From NCBI GenBank assembly GCA_022706685.1, contig JAKJCA010000001.1, positions 57,424-121,423 of the forward strand: 64,000 nt of DNA, read 5' to 3'. Position numbers and translations under genes: made by a program. A model generated the notes under the pieces. The model had not been told where the DNA came from. It saw only the letters and a program-made list of their open reading frames with translations, and made no database searches. The DNA comes from Bacillota bacterium. Its GTDB lineage: Bacteria; Bacillota; Clostridia; Oscillospirales; Acutalibacteraceae. Each line of letters opens with the position of its first letter. Position 1 is the stretch's first letter. Positions 18,334 through 26,425 of the stretch are shown here, piece after piece.

Positions 18334-20271
18334 GTGGGTTACGGTGTTGCGCAAAAAATTATCTCCGCTCATCTGGTGGCGGGCGAAATGAAAACCGGCG
18401 GGGAAATCGGTTTAAAAATCGATCAGACCCTCACACAGGACGCCACAGGCACCATGGCTTATCTGGAATTCGAAGCGATGGGCATCGACAGGGTAAAAAC
18501 GGAACTTTCCGTCGCTTATATCGACCATAACACGCTGCAAACAGGTTTTGAAAATGCAGACGACCACCGTTTCATCAGAAGCGTCGCAAGAAAACGCGGC
18601 ATCGTTTATTCACACCCCGGCAACGGCATCTGCCATCAGGTGCATCTGGAGAGATTTTCCGTACCGGGAAAAACGCTCATCGGTTCCGACAGCCACACCC
18701 CGACATGCGGAGGCATTGGTATGCTGGCCATGGGAGCGGGCGGCCTCGACGTTGCCGTCGCAATGGGCGGCGGGCCCTATTTCATCAATATGCCTTCGAT
18801 TGTGAATGTTGTATTAACCGGGGAACTTCATGCCGGCGTTTCGGCAAAAGATATTATCCTCGCCATCCTTTCGCGCTTATCCGTCAAAGGCGGCGTCGAT
18901 AAAATACTCGAATACTCGGGTGAAGCCCTTTCGAAACTGTCCGTACCGGAACGGGCAACGATCACAAATATGGGCGCCGAACTGGGCGCAACGGCGTCTA
19001 TCTTCCCTTCCGACACGATGACCCGGCAATTCCTCGAATCGCAGGCACGCGGTTCGGCCTGGGTGGAAATCACCGCGGATCCGGATGCCGTTTATGACGA
19101 ACAATTTGTATTGGATTTGTCGCAGCTGGAACCGCTGGCCGCTATGCCCCACATGCCTGACAACGTCAAAGCCGTTCGTGAAATCGGACCGATTGCAATT
19201 AACCAGGTTTGTATCGGATCATGCACAAATTCGTCGTTTCTTGATATGATGAAAACCGCCGCCATCCTCAAAGGCAAAAAGGTACATGACTCCGTCAGTC
19301 TGACGATCTCTCCGGGTTCCAGGCAGGTTCTGAATATGCTGGCGCTCAATGGCGCCTTGTCGGATATGATCAGCGCGGGCGCCCGGATATTGGAAACCGC
19401 CTGCGGGCCTTGTATCGGTATGGGCCAGGCTCCGGAAACGGGCGGTGTGTCGCTGCGCACTTTCAACCGTAATTTCAAAGGCCGTTCGGGTACGCCGGAC
19501 GCGGAGATATACCTGGTCAGCCCCGAAACAGCGGCTGTATCTGCCATCAGCGGCGTTCTGACCGTTCCCGGTGAAGAAACTGCGGTAAATACAATTTCTT
19601 TCCCGCAAAAGTATATAACAGATGACAACCTTTTGGAATTACCGCTCAGCCCGCAGGAGGCACACGAGGCCGAAATCGTTTACGGCCCCAATATCAAGCC
19701 TTATCCCGCTACGGATCCGTTGCCGGAAGTCGTTCGAGCAACGGTCGCAATCAAGGTTGGAGACAATATTACAACAGATCATATCATGCCCGCCGGGGCA
19801 TCGATTCTGCCCTATCGTTCAAATATCCCTTATCTTTCCGGCTTCTGTTTCCGCGGGGTCGACAAGGACTTTGCCGATCGCTGCACGGTATGCGGAGCAG
19901 GGATTATTGTCGGCGGGCACAATTACGGGCAGGGCTCGTCGAGGGAGCACGCGGCTTTGGTCCCGCTCTATCTCGGCATTAAAGTGGTAATTGCCAAATC
20001 GTTTTCGCGTATTCACGCGGCCAACCTGATTAATGCCGGCATCCTTCCGCTGGTATTTGCCGATGAAGACGATTACGAACGGATTAACGGCGGCGATATT
20101 CTTGAACTGACCGAACTCCGCGCCAAGCTCGGGCATTCGGATACCCTGAATATTCGCGATGTTTCAGGGAACGCAAGTTATACGCTGCTTTGTCCGTTCA
20201 CCGACAGGCAGCGCGAAATACTGCTGGCCGGAGGGCTGCTGAATTACACCAAATCCAATAACAACGATTAA
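18334..20271 (+). CDS. Aconitate hydratase (single-chain, short type)
   Basis: Interconverts citrate and isocitrate through a [4Fe-4S] cluster. The product, 645 residues from the GTG, is the short aconitase form found in anaerobes and Aquifex rather than the 900-residue AcnA. Cluster cysteines are at 297 (GSCTNSS), 357 and 360 (CGPCIG); SDSHTPTCGGIG and the C-terminal swivel segment GHNYGQGSSREHAA are present. I chose GTG 18334 because GGAGGAG ends five bases before it, the family N-terminus (xGYGVAQKI) begins there, and the promoter puts the transcript start after the ATG at 18304. It is followed after 14 bases by isocitrate dehydrogenase. Homoaconitase is an alternative. Confidence 0.9.
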   Translation: MGYGVAQKIISAHLVAGEMKTGGEIGLKIDQTLTQDATGTMAYLEFEAMGIDRVKTELSVAYIDHNTLQTGFENADDHRFIRSVARKRGIVYSHPGNGICHQVHLERFSVPGKTLIGSDSHTPTCGGIGMLAMGAGGLDVAVAMGGGPYFINMPSIVNVVLTGELHAGVSAKDIILAILSRLSVKGGVDKILEYSGEALSKLSVPERATITNMGAELGATASIFPSDTMTRQFLESQARGSAWVEITADPDAVYDEQFVLDLSQLEPLAAMPHMPDNVKAVREIGPIAINQVCIGSCTNSSFLDMMKTAAILKGKKVHDSVSLTISPGSRQVLNMLALNGALSDMISAGARILETACGPCIGMGQAPETGGVSLRTFNRNFKGRSGTPDAEIYLVSPETAAVSAISGVLTVPGEETAVNTISFPQKYITDDNLLELPLSPQEAHEAEIVYGPNIKPYPATDPLPEVVRATVAIKVGDNITTDHIMPAGASILPYRSNIPYLSGFCFRGVDKDFADRCTVCGAGIIVGGHNYGQGSSREHAALVPLYLGIKVVIAKSFSRIHAANLINAGILPLVFADEDDYERINGGDILELTELRAKLGHSDTLNIRDVSGNASYTLLCPFTDRQREILLAGGLLNYTKSNNND

Positions 20272-20285
20272 AGGAGAATATTTCA

Positions 20286-21455
20286 ATGAACGATTCCATT
20301 GACGCCGCTGTTGAAAAGTTTGCACAGCTTGCCCGGCAGCAGGCGCAGCGCGCGGAAAATTTGAAGCAGGAGCAAGATTTCACCGATTTTTCTTCAAAGG
20401 AAAAGATTGTCATCGGTATTTGCGGCGGCGACGGTATCGGACCCGTCATCACGGCTGCCGCGCAGCGAATACTGATGCGCCTGTTAGCCGGCGAGTCGGC
20501 CAGCGGCGCGGTGGAATTCCGTGTCATCGAAGGCCTCACGATTGAAAACAGAGCCGCGGCTCACGCCGCGATACCCCCCGATGTTCTGGATGAAATCAAA
20601 CGCTGCGATGTTATTCTGAAAGGTCCGACGACGACTCCGCAAGCCGGCGACAACTGGCCGAATATTGAGAGCGCCAACGTAGCGATGAGAAAGGCGCTTG
20701 ATTTGTTTGCGAATATGCGCCCGGTCAAGGTTCCGTCAGAAGGCATTGACTGGACATTTTTCCGCGAGAATACGGAAGGCGCTTACGCGGTAGGTTCCAT
20801 GGGCGTGAACGTAAGCGACGACCTTGCCATCGACTTTGTTGTAACCACGACAGAAGGCACCAGGCGCATCGCGAAACTCGCCTATGAATACGCAAGAACA
20901 AATGGGAAAAAAAGGGTGTCCATTGTCACAAAAGCCAATGTAATTAAAACAACCGACGGCAAATTTTTGAAAATCTGCCGCGAAATTGCCGGCGATTATC
21001 CCGAAATCACTACCGATGAATGGTATATCGATATCCTGACCGCAAAACTCATCGATCAAAAAAGAAGAAAAGATTTCAGCGTATTTGTACTGCCCAACCT
21101 CTACGGAGATATTATCACCGATGAAGCCGCCGAATTTCAAGGCGGCGTCGGAACAGCGGGCAGCGCCAATATCGGTAAGAAATACGCTATGTTCGAAGCC
21201 ATTCACGGTTCGGCGCCCCGCATGGTGTCGGAAGGGCGGGCGCAGTTCGCGGACCCGTGCTCGATGTTGAGGGCCAGTGTGATGCTGCTCAACCACATCG
21301 GCAAGGTGCAGCAGGCAGCTGTTTTGGAAAGGGCGCTTGATATTTGTATGTTCGAAGAAAAGAAAATTGCCGTCACGGGAAGACCGGACGGCTGCACATG
21401 CGACGAATTTGCCGATTATGTATTGGAAACCGCGGAAAAAATAGTCAAAGTATAA
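20286..21455 (+). CDS. icd: Isocitrate/isopropylmalate family dehydrogenase, probably isocitrate dehydrogenase
   Basis: Oxidative decarboxylation of isocitrate to 2-oxoglutarate, supplying glutamate synthesis. The 389-residue product has the beta-decarboxylating dehydrogenase fold: GGDGIGP near 47-53, the substrate motif SANVAMRKALDLFANMRPVK at 129-148 (isocitrate type, Ser-x-Asn), FRENTEGAY, KANVIKTTDG, the metal Asp segment NLYGDIITDEA and HGSAPRM. About 38 N-terminal residues precede the core, an extension I recall from related clostridial enzymes. Cofactor choice, NAD or NADP, cannot be read confidently. Pairing with aconitase supports the isocitrate call over isopropylmalate; no citrate synthase gene is in the window. 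Confidence 0.88.
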   Translation: MNDSIDAAVEKFAQLARQQAQRAENLKQEQDFTDFSSKEKIVIGICGGDGIGPVITAAAQRILMRLLAGESASGAVEFRVIEGLTIENRAAAHAAIPPDVLDEIKRCDVILKGPTTTPQAGDNWPNIESANVAMRKALDLFANMRPVKVPSEGIDWTFFRENTEGAYAVGSMGVNVSDDLAIDFVVTTTEGTRRIAKLAYEYARTNGKKRVSIVTKANVIKTTDGKFLKICREIAGDYPEITTDEWYIDILTAKLIDQKRRKDFSVFVLPNLYGDIITDEAAEFQGGVGTAGSANIGKKYAMFEAIHGSAPRMVSEGRAQFADPCSMLRASVMLLNHIGKVQQAAVLERALDICMFEEKKIAVTGRPDGCTCDEFADYVLETAEKIVKV

Positions 21456-21468
21456 GCCCTTTATTATC

Positions 21469-22368
21469 TTACTTGTTTTTAAAATCCCGGTTGTCGCGTA
21501 TACCGGGATTTTTTGTTATATGTTGATAAATTTTGCAATAGTTCGCATACCGCTGGTCGGGAATCTTTCCTGTTTTCACAGCGTTCGCCACAGCGCAGCC
21601 TTCGTCGCCCGTATGGGAGCATGAGGTGAACTTGCACCTGCCGAGATAAGGCAGAAATTCGATAAAGTAAAACGCGAGGTTTTCCCGGGTCAGTTCGTTG
21701 ATATCGGCGTAATCGATCGACGCGAAGCCGGGCGTGTCGGCCACATAACCGCCTGCAATCTTATATAATTCCACCTGACGCGTCGTGTGTTTTCCCCTGC
21801 CGAGTTTTTCGCTGATTTCTCCCGTTTCAAGAATCGGCGAACCGAATATAAGGTTGAGAATCGAAGATTTGCCCACTCCCGTATTGCCGGCCAGGCAACT
21901 GACATGACCGGCCAATGAGTTTTTGAGCTCCTGCGCGCCTTCGCCGGTTTCGCAGGATACGATAAAAGTTTCGAAACCGGCCTGCCGGTAGACCTCGGGC
22001 AGGTCCGCCGGAACAAGCAAGTCGCTTTTGTTGAAAACAATAACCGCCTCGATACCTCGCGAACAAGCCGCTGCGGCAAGACGGTCAATCAGGTAAGAGT
22101 CCGGTTTAGGTTTGTCGCAAGATGAAACAATATATAATCTGTCTATATTCGCCACGGGCGGCCTGGGCAGCCATGTGGTTCGATCAAAGATATCTTCAAT
22201 CACCCCGCCGCCCTGCGGCTCGGGTTTGATAGCCACGATATCGCCCGTCAAGGGCTTAAGCCCCTCTTTTCTGAAAATACCGCGCGGCCGGCATACAAAC
22301 ATACCTTCGGCAGTTTCCACCGTATAGAAGCCGCCAATTCCTTTGATGATTCTGCCTTCAAGGTGTAT
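21469..22368 (-). CDS. rsgA: Ribosome small-subunit GTPase RsgA, probable ATA start
   Basis: Circularly permuted GTPase that checks late 30S subunit assembly. Seen in order: an OB-fold, G4 FNKSDLL, the Walker G1 GNTGVGKSS, G3 DTPG and a zinc finger CKFTSCSHTGDEGC (C-x4-C-x-H-x5-C). The frame has no ATG, GTG or TTG before GTG 22320, which would drop the conserved first OB strand (LEGRIIKGIGGFYTV). ATA at 22368 lies six bases after AGGGA and gives the family-like start xHLEGRIIK, so I call it as the start; a conservative annotation would use 22320. It is 39 bases after the prkC stop, the usual prpC-prkC-rsgA order. Confidence 0.85.
   Translation of the reverse strand: MHLEGRIIKGIGGFYTVETAEGMFVCRPRGIFRKEGLKPLTGDIVAIKPEPQGGGVIEDIFDRTTWLPRPPVANIDRLYIVSSCDKPKPDSYLIDRLAAAACSRGIEAVIVFNKSDLLVPADLPEVYRQAGFETFIVSCETGEGAQELKNSLAGHVSCLAGNTGVGKSSILNLIFGSPILETGEISEKLGRGKHTTRQVELYKIAGGYVADTPGFASIDYADINELTRENLAFYFIEFLPYLGRCKFTSCSHTGDEGCAVANAVKTGKIPDQRYANYCKIYQHITKNPGIRDNRDFKNK
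21481..21516 (+). terminator. icd terminator embedded in the 3' end of rsgA
   Basis: An 11-bp stem, AAAATCCCGGT (21481-21491) with ACCGGGATTTT (21502-21512), a 10-base loop and a T run on the plus strand, 25 bases after the icd stop. The same bases encode the last residues of RsgA on the other strand (through NPGIRDNRDF). Confidence 0.8.
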
Positions 22369-22379
22369 GAACGTTCCCT
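22366..22379 (-). promoter_or_regulatory. Ribosome binding site and ATA start of rsgA
   Basis: AGGGAA at 22374-22379 is followed, after a spacing typical for this genome, by ATA at 22366-22368. Between the prkC stop (22408) and GTG 22320 the rsgA frame holds no standard start codon. ATA is translated at low efficiency in bacteria and is the least-used known initiator, so this may be a throttled start. Confidence 0.5.
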
Positions 22380-22407
22380 GCCTTTCTTCCGACGCGCATT
22401 GTTCCGG

Positions 22408-24609
22408 TTAAGGGGAAGCCGTTGTGGGAGGAGCTTCATACAAACCAACGGTAAGAACAATTTCCGTGTCCAAAGTATATTTCTTAATGATGTCATAGAC
22501 CGGTTTCTGTTTCAAAACAATGCCGTCTTCTGCGAGGTTGCCTGTCGCTTTATATTCCACCGATACGTTTTCAAATCCCTTGGCTGCCAGGGAGGCCTTG
22601 GCAGCCGATTCGCTTTGTCCAACCACATTGGGAACCGTTCTGAAAATAACCGGCGAAGTTGTGGTGATTTCATATTTCTTTTCGCCGGAAATCATATTCG
22701 CCGGCGGTTTGGTGAAGTCTATTTTACATTCGTAAAGCAGGGATGAATTGACAAATACCTTCAGCGAATTGGTCGCGCCGGAGCCTTTAACGTCAAACGA
22801 GTAAGCGCTTCCGTCGAGCAGCACGTTCTTGCTGAATACCTCCTCGTTGTTGAGGGAAGCGATCACCGTTCCGAATGTGACGGAACCGAAATCAGGCAGG
22901 TCGATACTGATTTTCACTGTAGCTTCCGGCGGTATTCCGCTGCTGACGGTCACCGCGACACTGGTGCCCGCAGGGACTTTTTTGCCCTTTTCAATACTTT
23001 GCGCGATGATCTCCCCTTTTGTCTGGGCGCTGTCCTGCGTCGTCACTTCATTGGAAAGTTCCAAACCCAGGGATGCCAGAAGGGATCTTGCGCTGGCAAT
23101 ATCCCAGCCGACAAGATCGGGGACCTCGACCAGATCTTCGTCGCTGGCATAATAGATAATAACGTTAGAACCTTCCGGAGCTTCGACACCCTGTTCAGGC
23201 GATGTTCTCAGGACGGTACCGAACTTTTTGCTCATATCAATTTCCGGCACCACCGTGACGGTAAAGCCGAGGTTTTTAAGCGCGGTCTGCGCCTGACCAT
23301 AATCGAGGTTGTAAATGGGTGGTATAACGACCAGTTTCGTCCCCTCTGCGATAGAAAGAGTGATTTTGTCGTCCTTCTTGATTTTCGTTCCCTTTTTGGG
23401 ATCCTGGGAAAATACGACACCGTCTTCATACGTACTGTTTTGAACGTATTCGGGGACAAAAGTAAATTCGCTGTATTCATCGTTATTTTTGATTTCCTCT
23501 TCATAGGATTTTCCGATGAAATTCGGGACTTCCAGTTTTTCCGGACCGATAAGGTCGGTGAACAGCGAAAGCAGCACGATAATAATGACAGCAAGCACGG
23601 CCAAACCGGAGCCGATACCGATCACGATGGGCAAAACGCTTTTTTTTCGGGGCACATCCGGTTCATCGACCTGGTTTTCAATATGATTGACGACGTTTGC
23701 CGGCGGGATTCCTTGGTTGTTTTTCTTGATGGTTTTTGTCGGCTGGCTGTCGATAAATGGGGCATGTTCGAATTTCACAGACGGATTTCGTTTGAATTCC
23801 TCAATATCCAAGAGCATTTCCGCCGCGCTTTGATATCTTTCCTGCAGGCTCTTTGACATGGCTTTGAGCGTTATCTGTTCCAAACCGGGCGGTATGGTGT
23901 CGTTAATTTCGCGAGGCGGCTTGGGTTCCGCCTGTGTTTGCATAATCGCCACCGCGACGCTGTTGTCGGCTTGGAAAGGCAACTGGCCCGTCAGCATTTC
24001 ATATAAAACGATCCCGACAGAGTAAATGTCCGTCTTGTTATCGGTGATGTCCCCTCTGGCCTGTTCGGGGCTGATGTAATGAACCGAGCCGATAGCGCGT
24101 TCGGTAACGGTTCGGTTCTCACTGCGCCAAAATCTTGCGATGCCGAAGTCCGTTACCTTAATTGTGCCGTTTTGGAGAAGCATGATATTTTGGGGTTTGA
24201 CGTCCCTGTGGATAATCCCCTTGTCGTGCGCGTTCTGAAGGGCGCGAAGAATCTGAGTGATAAAATGCACCGCTTCTTTCCAGTTGACTTTGCCGCACTT
24301 CTCAATATATTCCTTGAGCGTGATTCCCTCGACGTACTCCATGACAATATACTGCAGTTTATCGCCGTAACTGACGTCGTACACCTTGACGATGTTCGGA
24401 TGCGAGAGGACTGCAATGGCTCTGGATTCGTTTTTGAAACGCCTACGGAACTCTTCGTTGGCAAGATATTCTTCTTTCAGTATTTTAATGGCGACGACAC
24501 GGTCGTCGATGCTGTCATAGGCCTTATAGACGACAGCCATTCCGCCGACACCGATAATCTCCTGGACCTCATATCTGCCGTCTAGTTTTTTGCCGACATA
24601 ATTTTCCAT
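22408..24609 (-). CDS. prkC: PASTA-domain serine/threonine kinase PrkC
   Basis: Membrane receptor kinase that senses peptidoglycan fragments and controls growth, germination or dormancy exit. The cytosolic kinase domain (about 10-270) has a glycine loop GVGGMAVVYKA, Lys 42, HRD 135-137, DFG 154-156 and SPEQARG. A membrane helix spans about 325-352. Outside are PASTA repeats at about 356-422, 423-490, 491-557 and 656-722. Residues 560-655 between the third and fourth repeats do not look like PASTA; they are beta-rich with short DLPDFGSVTFG-like stretches. The product has 733 residues. ATG 24609 has GGAGCG upstream. It sits between its phosphatase prpC and rsgA. Confidence 0.95.
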   Translation of the reverse strand: MENYVGKKLDGRYEVQEIIGVGGMAVVYKAYDSIDDRVVAIKILKEEYLANEEFRRRFKNESRAIAVLSHPNIVKVYDVSYGDKLQYIVMEYVEGITLKEYIEKCGKVNWKEAVHFITQILRALQNAHDKGIIHRDVKPQNIMLLQNGTIKVTDFGIARFWRSENRTVTERAIGSVHYISPEQARGDITDNKTDIYSVGIVLYEMLTGQLPFQADNSVAVAIMQTQAEPKPPREINDTIPPGLEQITLKAMSKSLQERYQSAAEMLLDIEEFKRNPSVKFEHAPFIDSQPTKTIKKNNQGIPPANVVNHIENQVDEPDVPRKKSVLPIVIGIGSGLAVLAVIIIVLLSLFTDLIGPEKLEVPNFIGKSYEEEIKNNDEYSEFTFVPEYVQNSTYEDGVVFSQDPKKGTKIKKDDKITLSIAEGTKLVVIPPIYNLDYGQAQTALKNLGFTVTVVPEIDMSKKFGTVLRTSPEQGVEAPEGSNVIIYYASDEDLVEVPDLVGWDIASARSLLASLGLELSNEVTTQDSAQTKGEIIAQSIEKGKKVPAGTSVAVTVSSGIPPEATVKISIDLPDFGSVTFGTVIASLNNEEVFSKNVLLDGSAYSFDVKGSGATNSLKVFVNSSLLYECKIDFTKPPANMISGEKKYEITTTSPVIFRTVPNVVGQSESAAKASLAAKGFENVSVEYKATGNLAEDGIVLKQKPVYDIIKKYTLDTEIVLTVGLYEAPPTTASP

Positions 24610-24631
24610 AATTCACGCTCCGTGTTTCTGG

Positions 24632-25360
24632 TCAGTGTGAAACGGTGACAGCCGTAATATTGTCACCGCCGCCTTTTGCGTTTGCCGCTTCTATCAGTTT
24701 ATCCGCCAGTTCATAAAATCCGGCTGTTTTAATCAAACGCAATATGTCCTCGTTGTCAACGAAATTGGTTAAACCGTCTGTGCACATCAGGCAAAGATCC
24801 TCTTGACCGAAGTATTCCTCGAAATAGTCGGCTTCGACGCTCTCATCGGTACCAAGAGCGCGCGTGATGATGTGCTTGCTTGGATGCCTTTTTGCCTGCG
24901 ACTGGGTGATTTCGCCGTTTTCGACCATGGCTTGCACCAAAGAATGGTCCCTGGTTAATTGGCTCAGAATGTCCCCCGAGCGGATATAGGCGCGGCTGTC
25001 CCCGACCGAAGCAATAAATGCGGCCTCCTGCCTGAATATCGCCGCCACGGCGGTTGTTCCCATTCCTGTCAATTCAGGGTTGGACGTGGCTTTATCATAG
25101 AGCATAATATTGGCCGCTTCCATGGATGACAGCAGCATATTCCGGATGGCGTTGATTTTCATTTCTTCGCGGTATGTGGCGTTTATTCTCGATGACAGGA
25201 TTTTTACCGCTTCTTCGCTGGCTATATTCCCTGCGGCCGCACCGCCCATACCGTCGCAAACGACCACCCAGGCAGCGCCGCCCGGCAGTTCCCCGAAGCC
25301 GAAACTGTCCTGGTTTTGTTTTCTGACCTTGCCGATATCCGTCCTCGCTGCTATTTTCAC
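24632..25360 (-). CDS. prpC: PP2C-type protein phosphatase PrpC/Stp
   Basis: Metal-dependent Ser/Thr phosphatase that reverses PrkC phosphorylation. The 242-residue product has all PP2C motifs: RTDIGKVRKQNQDSF, VVCDGMGG, GDSRAY and the C-terminal CTDGLTNFVDNEDI and GGGDNITAV. I chose GTG 25360 because GGAGG lies six bases upstream and the family N-terminus begins at that point; the frame runs on to 25423 inside rlmN. It overlaps the rlmN stop by four bases (GTGA), so the pair is likely coupled. Confidence 0.95.
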   Translation of the reverse strand: MKIAARTDIGKVRKQNQDSFGFGELPGGAAWVVVCDGMGGAAAGNIASEEAVKILSSRINATYREEMKINAIRNMLLSSMEAANIMLYDKATSNPELTGMGTTAVAAIFRQEAAFIASVGDSRAYIRSGDILSQLTRDHSLVQAMVENGEITQSQAKRHPSKHIITRALGTDESVEADYFEEYFGQEDLCLMCTDGLTNFVDNEDILRLIKTAGFYELADKLIEAANAKGGGDNITAVTVSH

Positions 25361-26421
25361 TGGTCGCCTCCGGGCCGGCAGCCGATACGGCTGCATGTAT
25401 GTTGTTGTTTTAACTGGCCGCACGCCGCCTGTATATCGGTGCCTAGGCTTCTCCTGATGGTAGTGTTGATGTTATTATCCGCCAGCATTTTTGCAAACTC
25501 CCTGATTACGGCCTTATCGCTGGGCTCAAAAGTTTCGCCGTCGATGAGATTGGCGGCAATCAGATTCACATGGCAAAGCATTCCTCGAAGTTTTTCGCAC
25601 AGAAGTTTCGCGCAATGCGGCGAATCGGTCAGGCCCTTGATCATAATGTGTTCGAAAGAAATTCTGCGCCCGGTTGTTTCACTGAAACTCCTGCATGCCT
25701 CCAGCAGTTCATCCACGCTGTATTTTTGTGCAATGGGCATCAACTGCGCTCGAATCGTATCATCCGCAGAATGCAGCGAAACCGAAAGCGTGACAGGCAA
25801 AGCTTCCCTTTCAAGCTGCCGGATGGCATTGACAAGGCCGCATGTTGAAACAGAGATATTTCTTGCGCTGATATGGCGTCCTTGCGGGTCATTTATCAAT
25901 CTGACGAAGCGAAGCGTGTTATCGTAATTATCGAGCGGTTCTCCCATCCCCATGATAACGACATGCGATATTCTGCTGCCGATATTTTTTTCCGCGGCAT
26001 ACACCTGCCCGAGCATTTCAGACGCGGCCAGATTTCTGGAAAAGCCGCCTTTCCCCGTTGCGCAGAACGAGCATCCCATTTTGCAGCCTGCCTGGGATGA
26101 AACACATACCGAGTATCCGTGTTTGTATTTCATCACGACCGTCTCAATCATTTCACCGTCATGGAGTCTGAAAAGGTATTTTTCCGTGCTGCCGTCGGCA
26201 GATACCGCTTTGCCGGCTGTTTCGCAGCCGAATATCCCAAATGACTGTTTGAGTAAATCGCGTTCAGCCAGCGGGATATTTGTCATCTGGCAAAAATCGG
26301 TGACACCCTCGCGGTGCAGCCATGAGAAAATTTGAGAGGCCCGGTAGGGCTTCGTGCCGAAGCTCTTCAGTTTTTCCGCAAGTTCACCCGGCGTTAAAGA
26401 CGCTATGTCGGCCAACGGCAT
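25357..26421 (-). CDS. rlmN: 23S rRNA (adenine-2503-C2)-methyltransferase RlmN
   Basis: Radical SAM enzyme that methylates A2503 of 23S rRNA and A37 of some tRNAs. The 354-residue product has the cluster motif CKMGCSFC at 113-120, GMGEPLDNYDN, SVSLHS and the C-terminal RRSLGTDIQAACGQL, which holds the methyl-carrying cysteine. ATG 26421 is preceded by GGTGAGGGA; the frame extends much further into rsmB but without family similarity. The C-terminal tail after the catalytic Cys is rich in Cys, Arg and Gly. It starts four bases after rsmB. Confidence 0.95.
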   Translation of the reverse strand: MPLADIASLTPGELAEKLKSFGTKPYRASQIFSWLHREGVTDFCQMTNIPLAERDLLKQSFGIFGCETAGKAVSADGSTEKYLFRLHDGEMIETVVMKYKHGYSVCVSSQAGCKMGCSFCATGKGGFSRNLAASEMLGQVYAAEKNIGSRISHVVIMGMGEPLDNYDNTLRFVRLINDPQGRHISARNISVSTCGLVNAIRQLEREALPVTLSVSLHSADDTIRAQLMPIAQKYSVDELLEACRSFSETTGRRISFEHIMIKGLTDSPHCAKLLCEKLRGMLCHVNLIAANLIDGETFEPSDKAVIREFAKMLADNNINTTIRRSLGTDIQAACGQLKQQHTCSRIGCRPGGDQ

Positions 26422-26425
26422 TCCC

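Noticed and set aside
22999..23856. A 285-codon plus-strand frame within prkC
   Set aside because: It is a shadow of the kinase gene with low-complexity composition and no recognisable motif.
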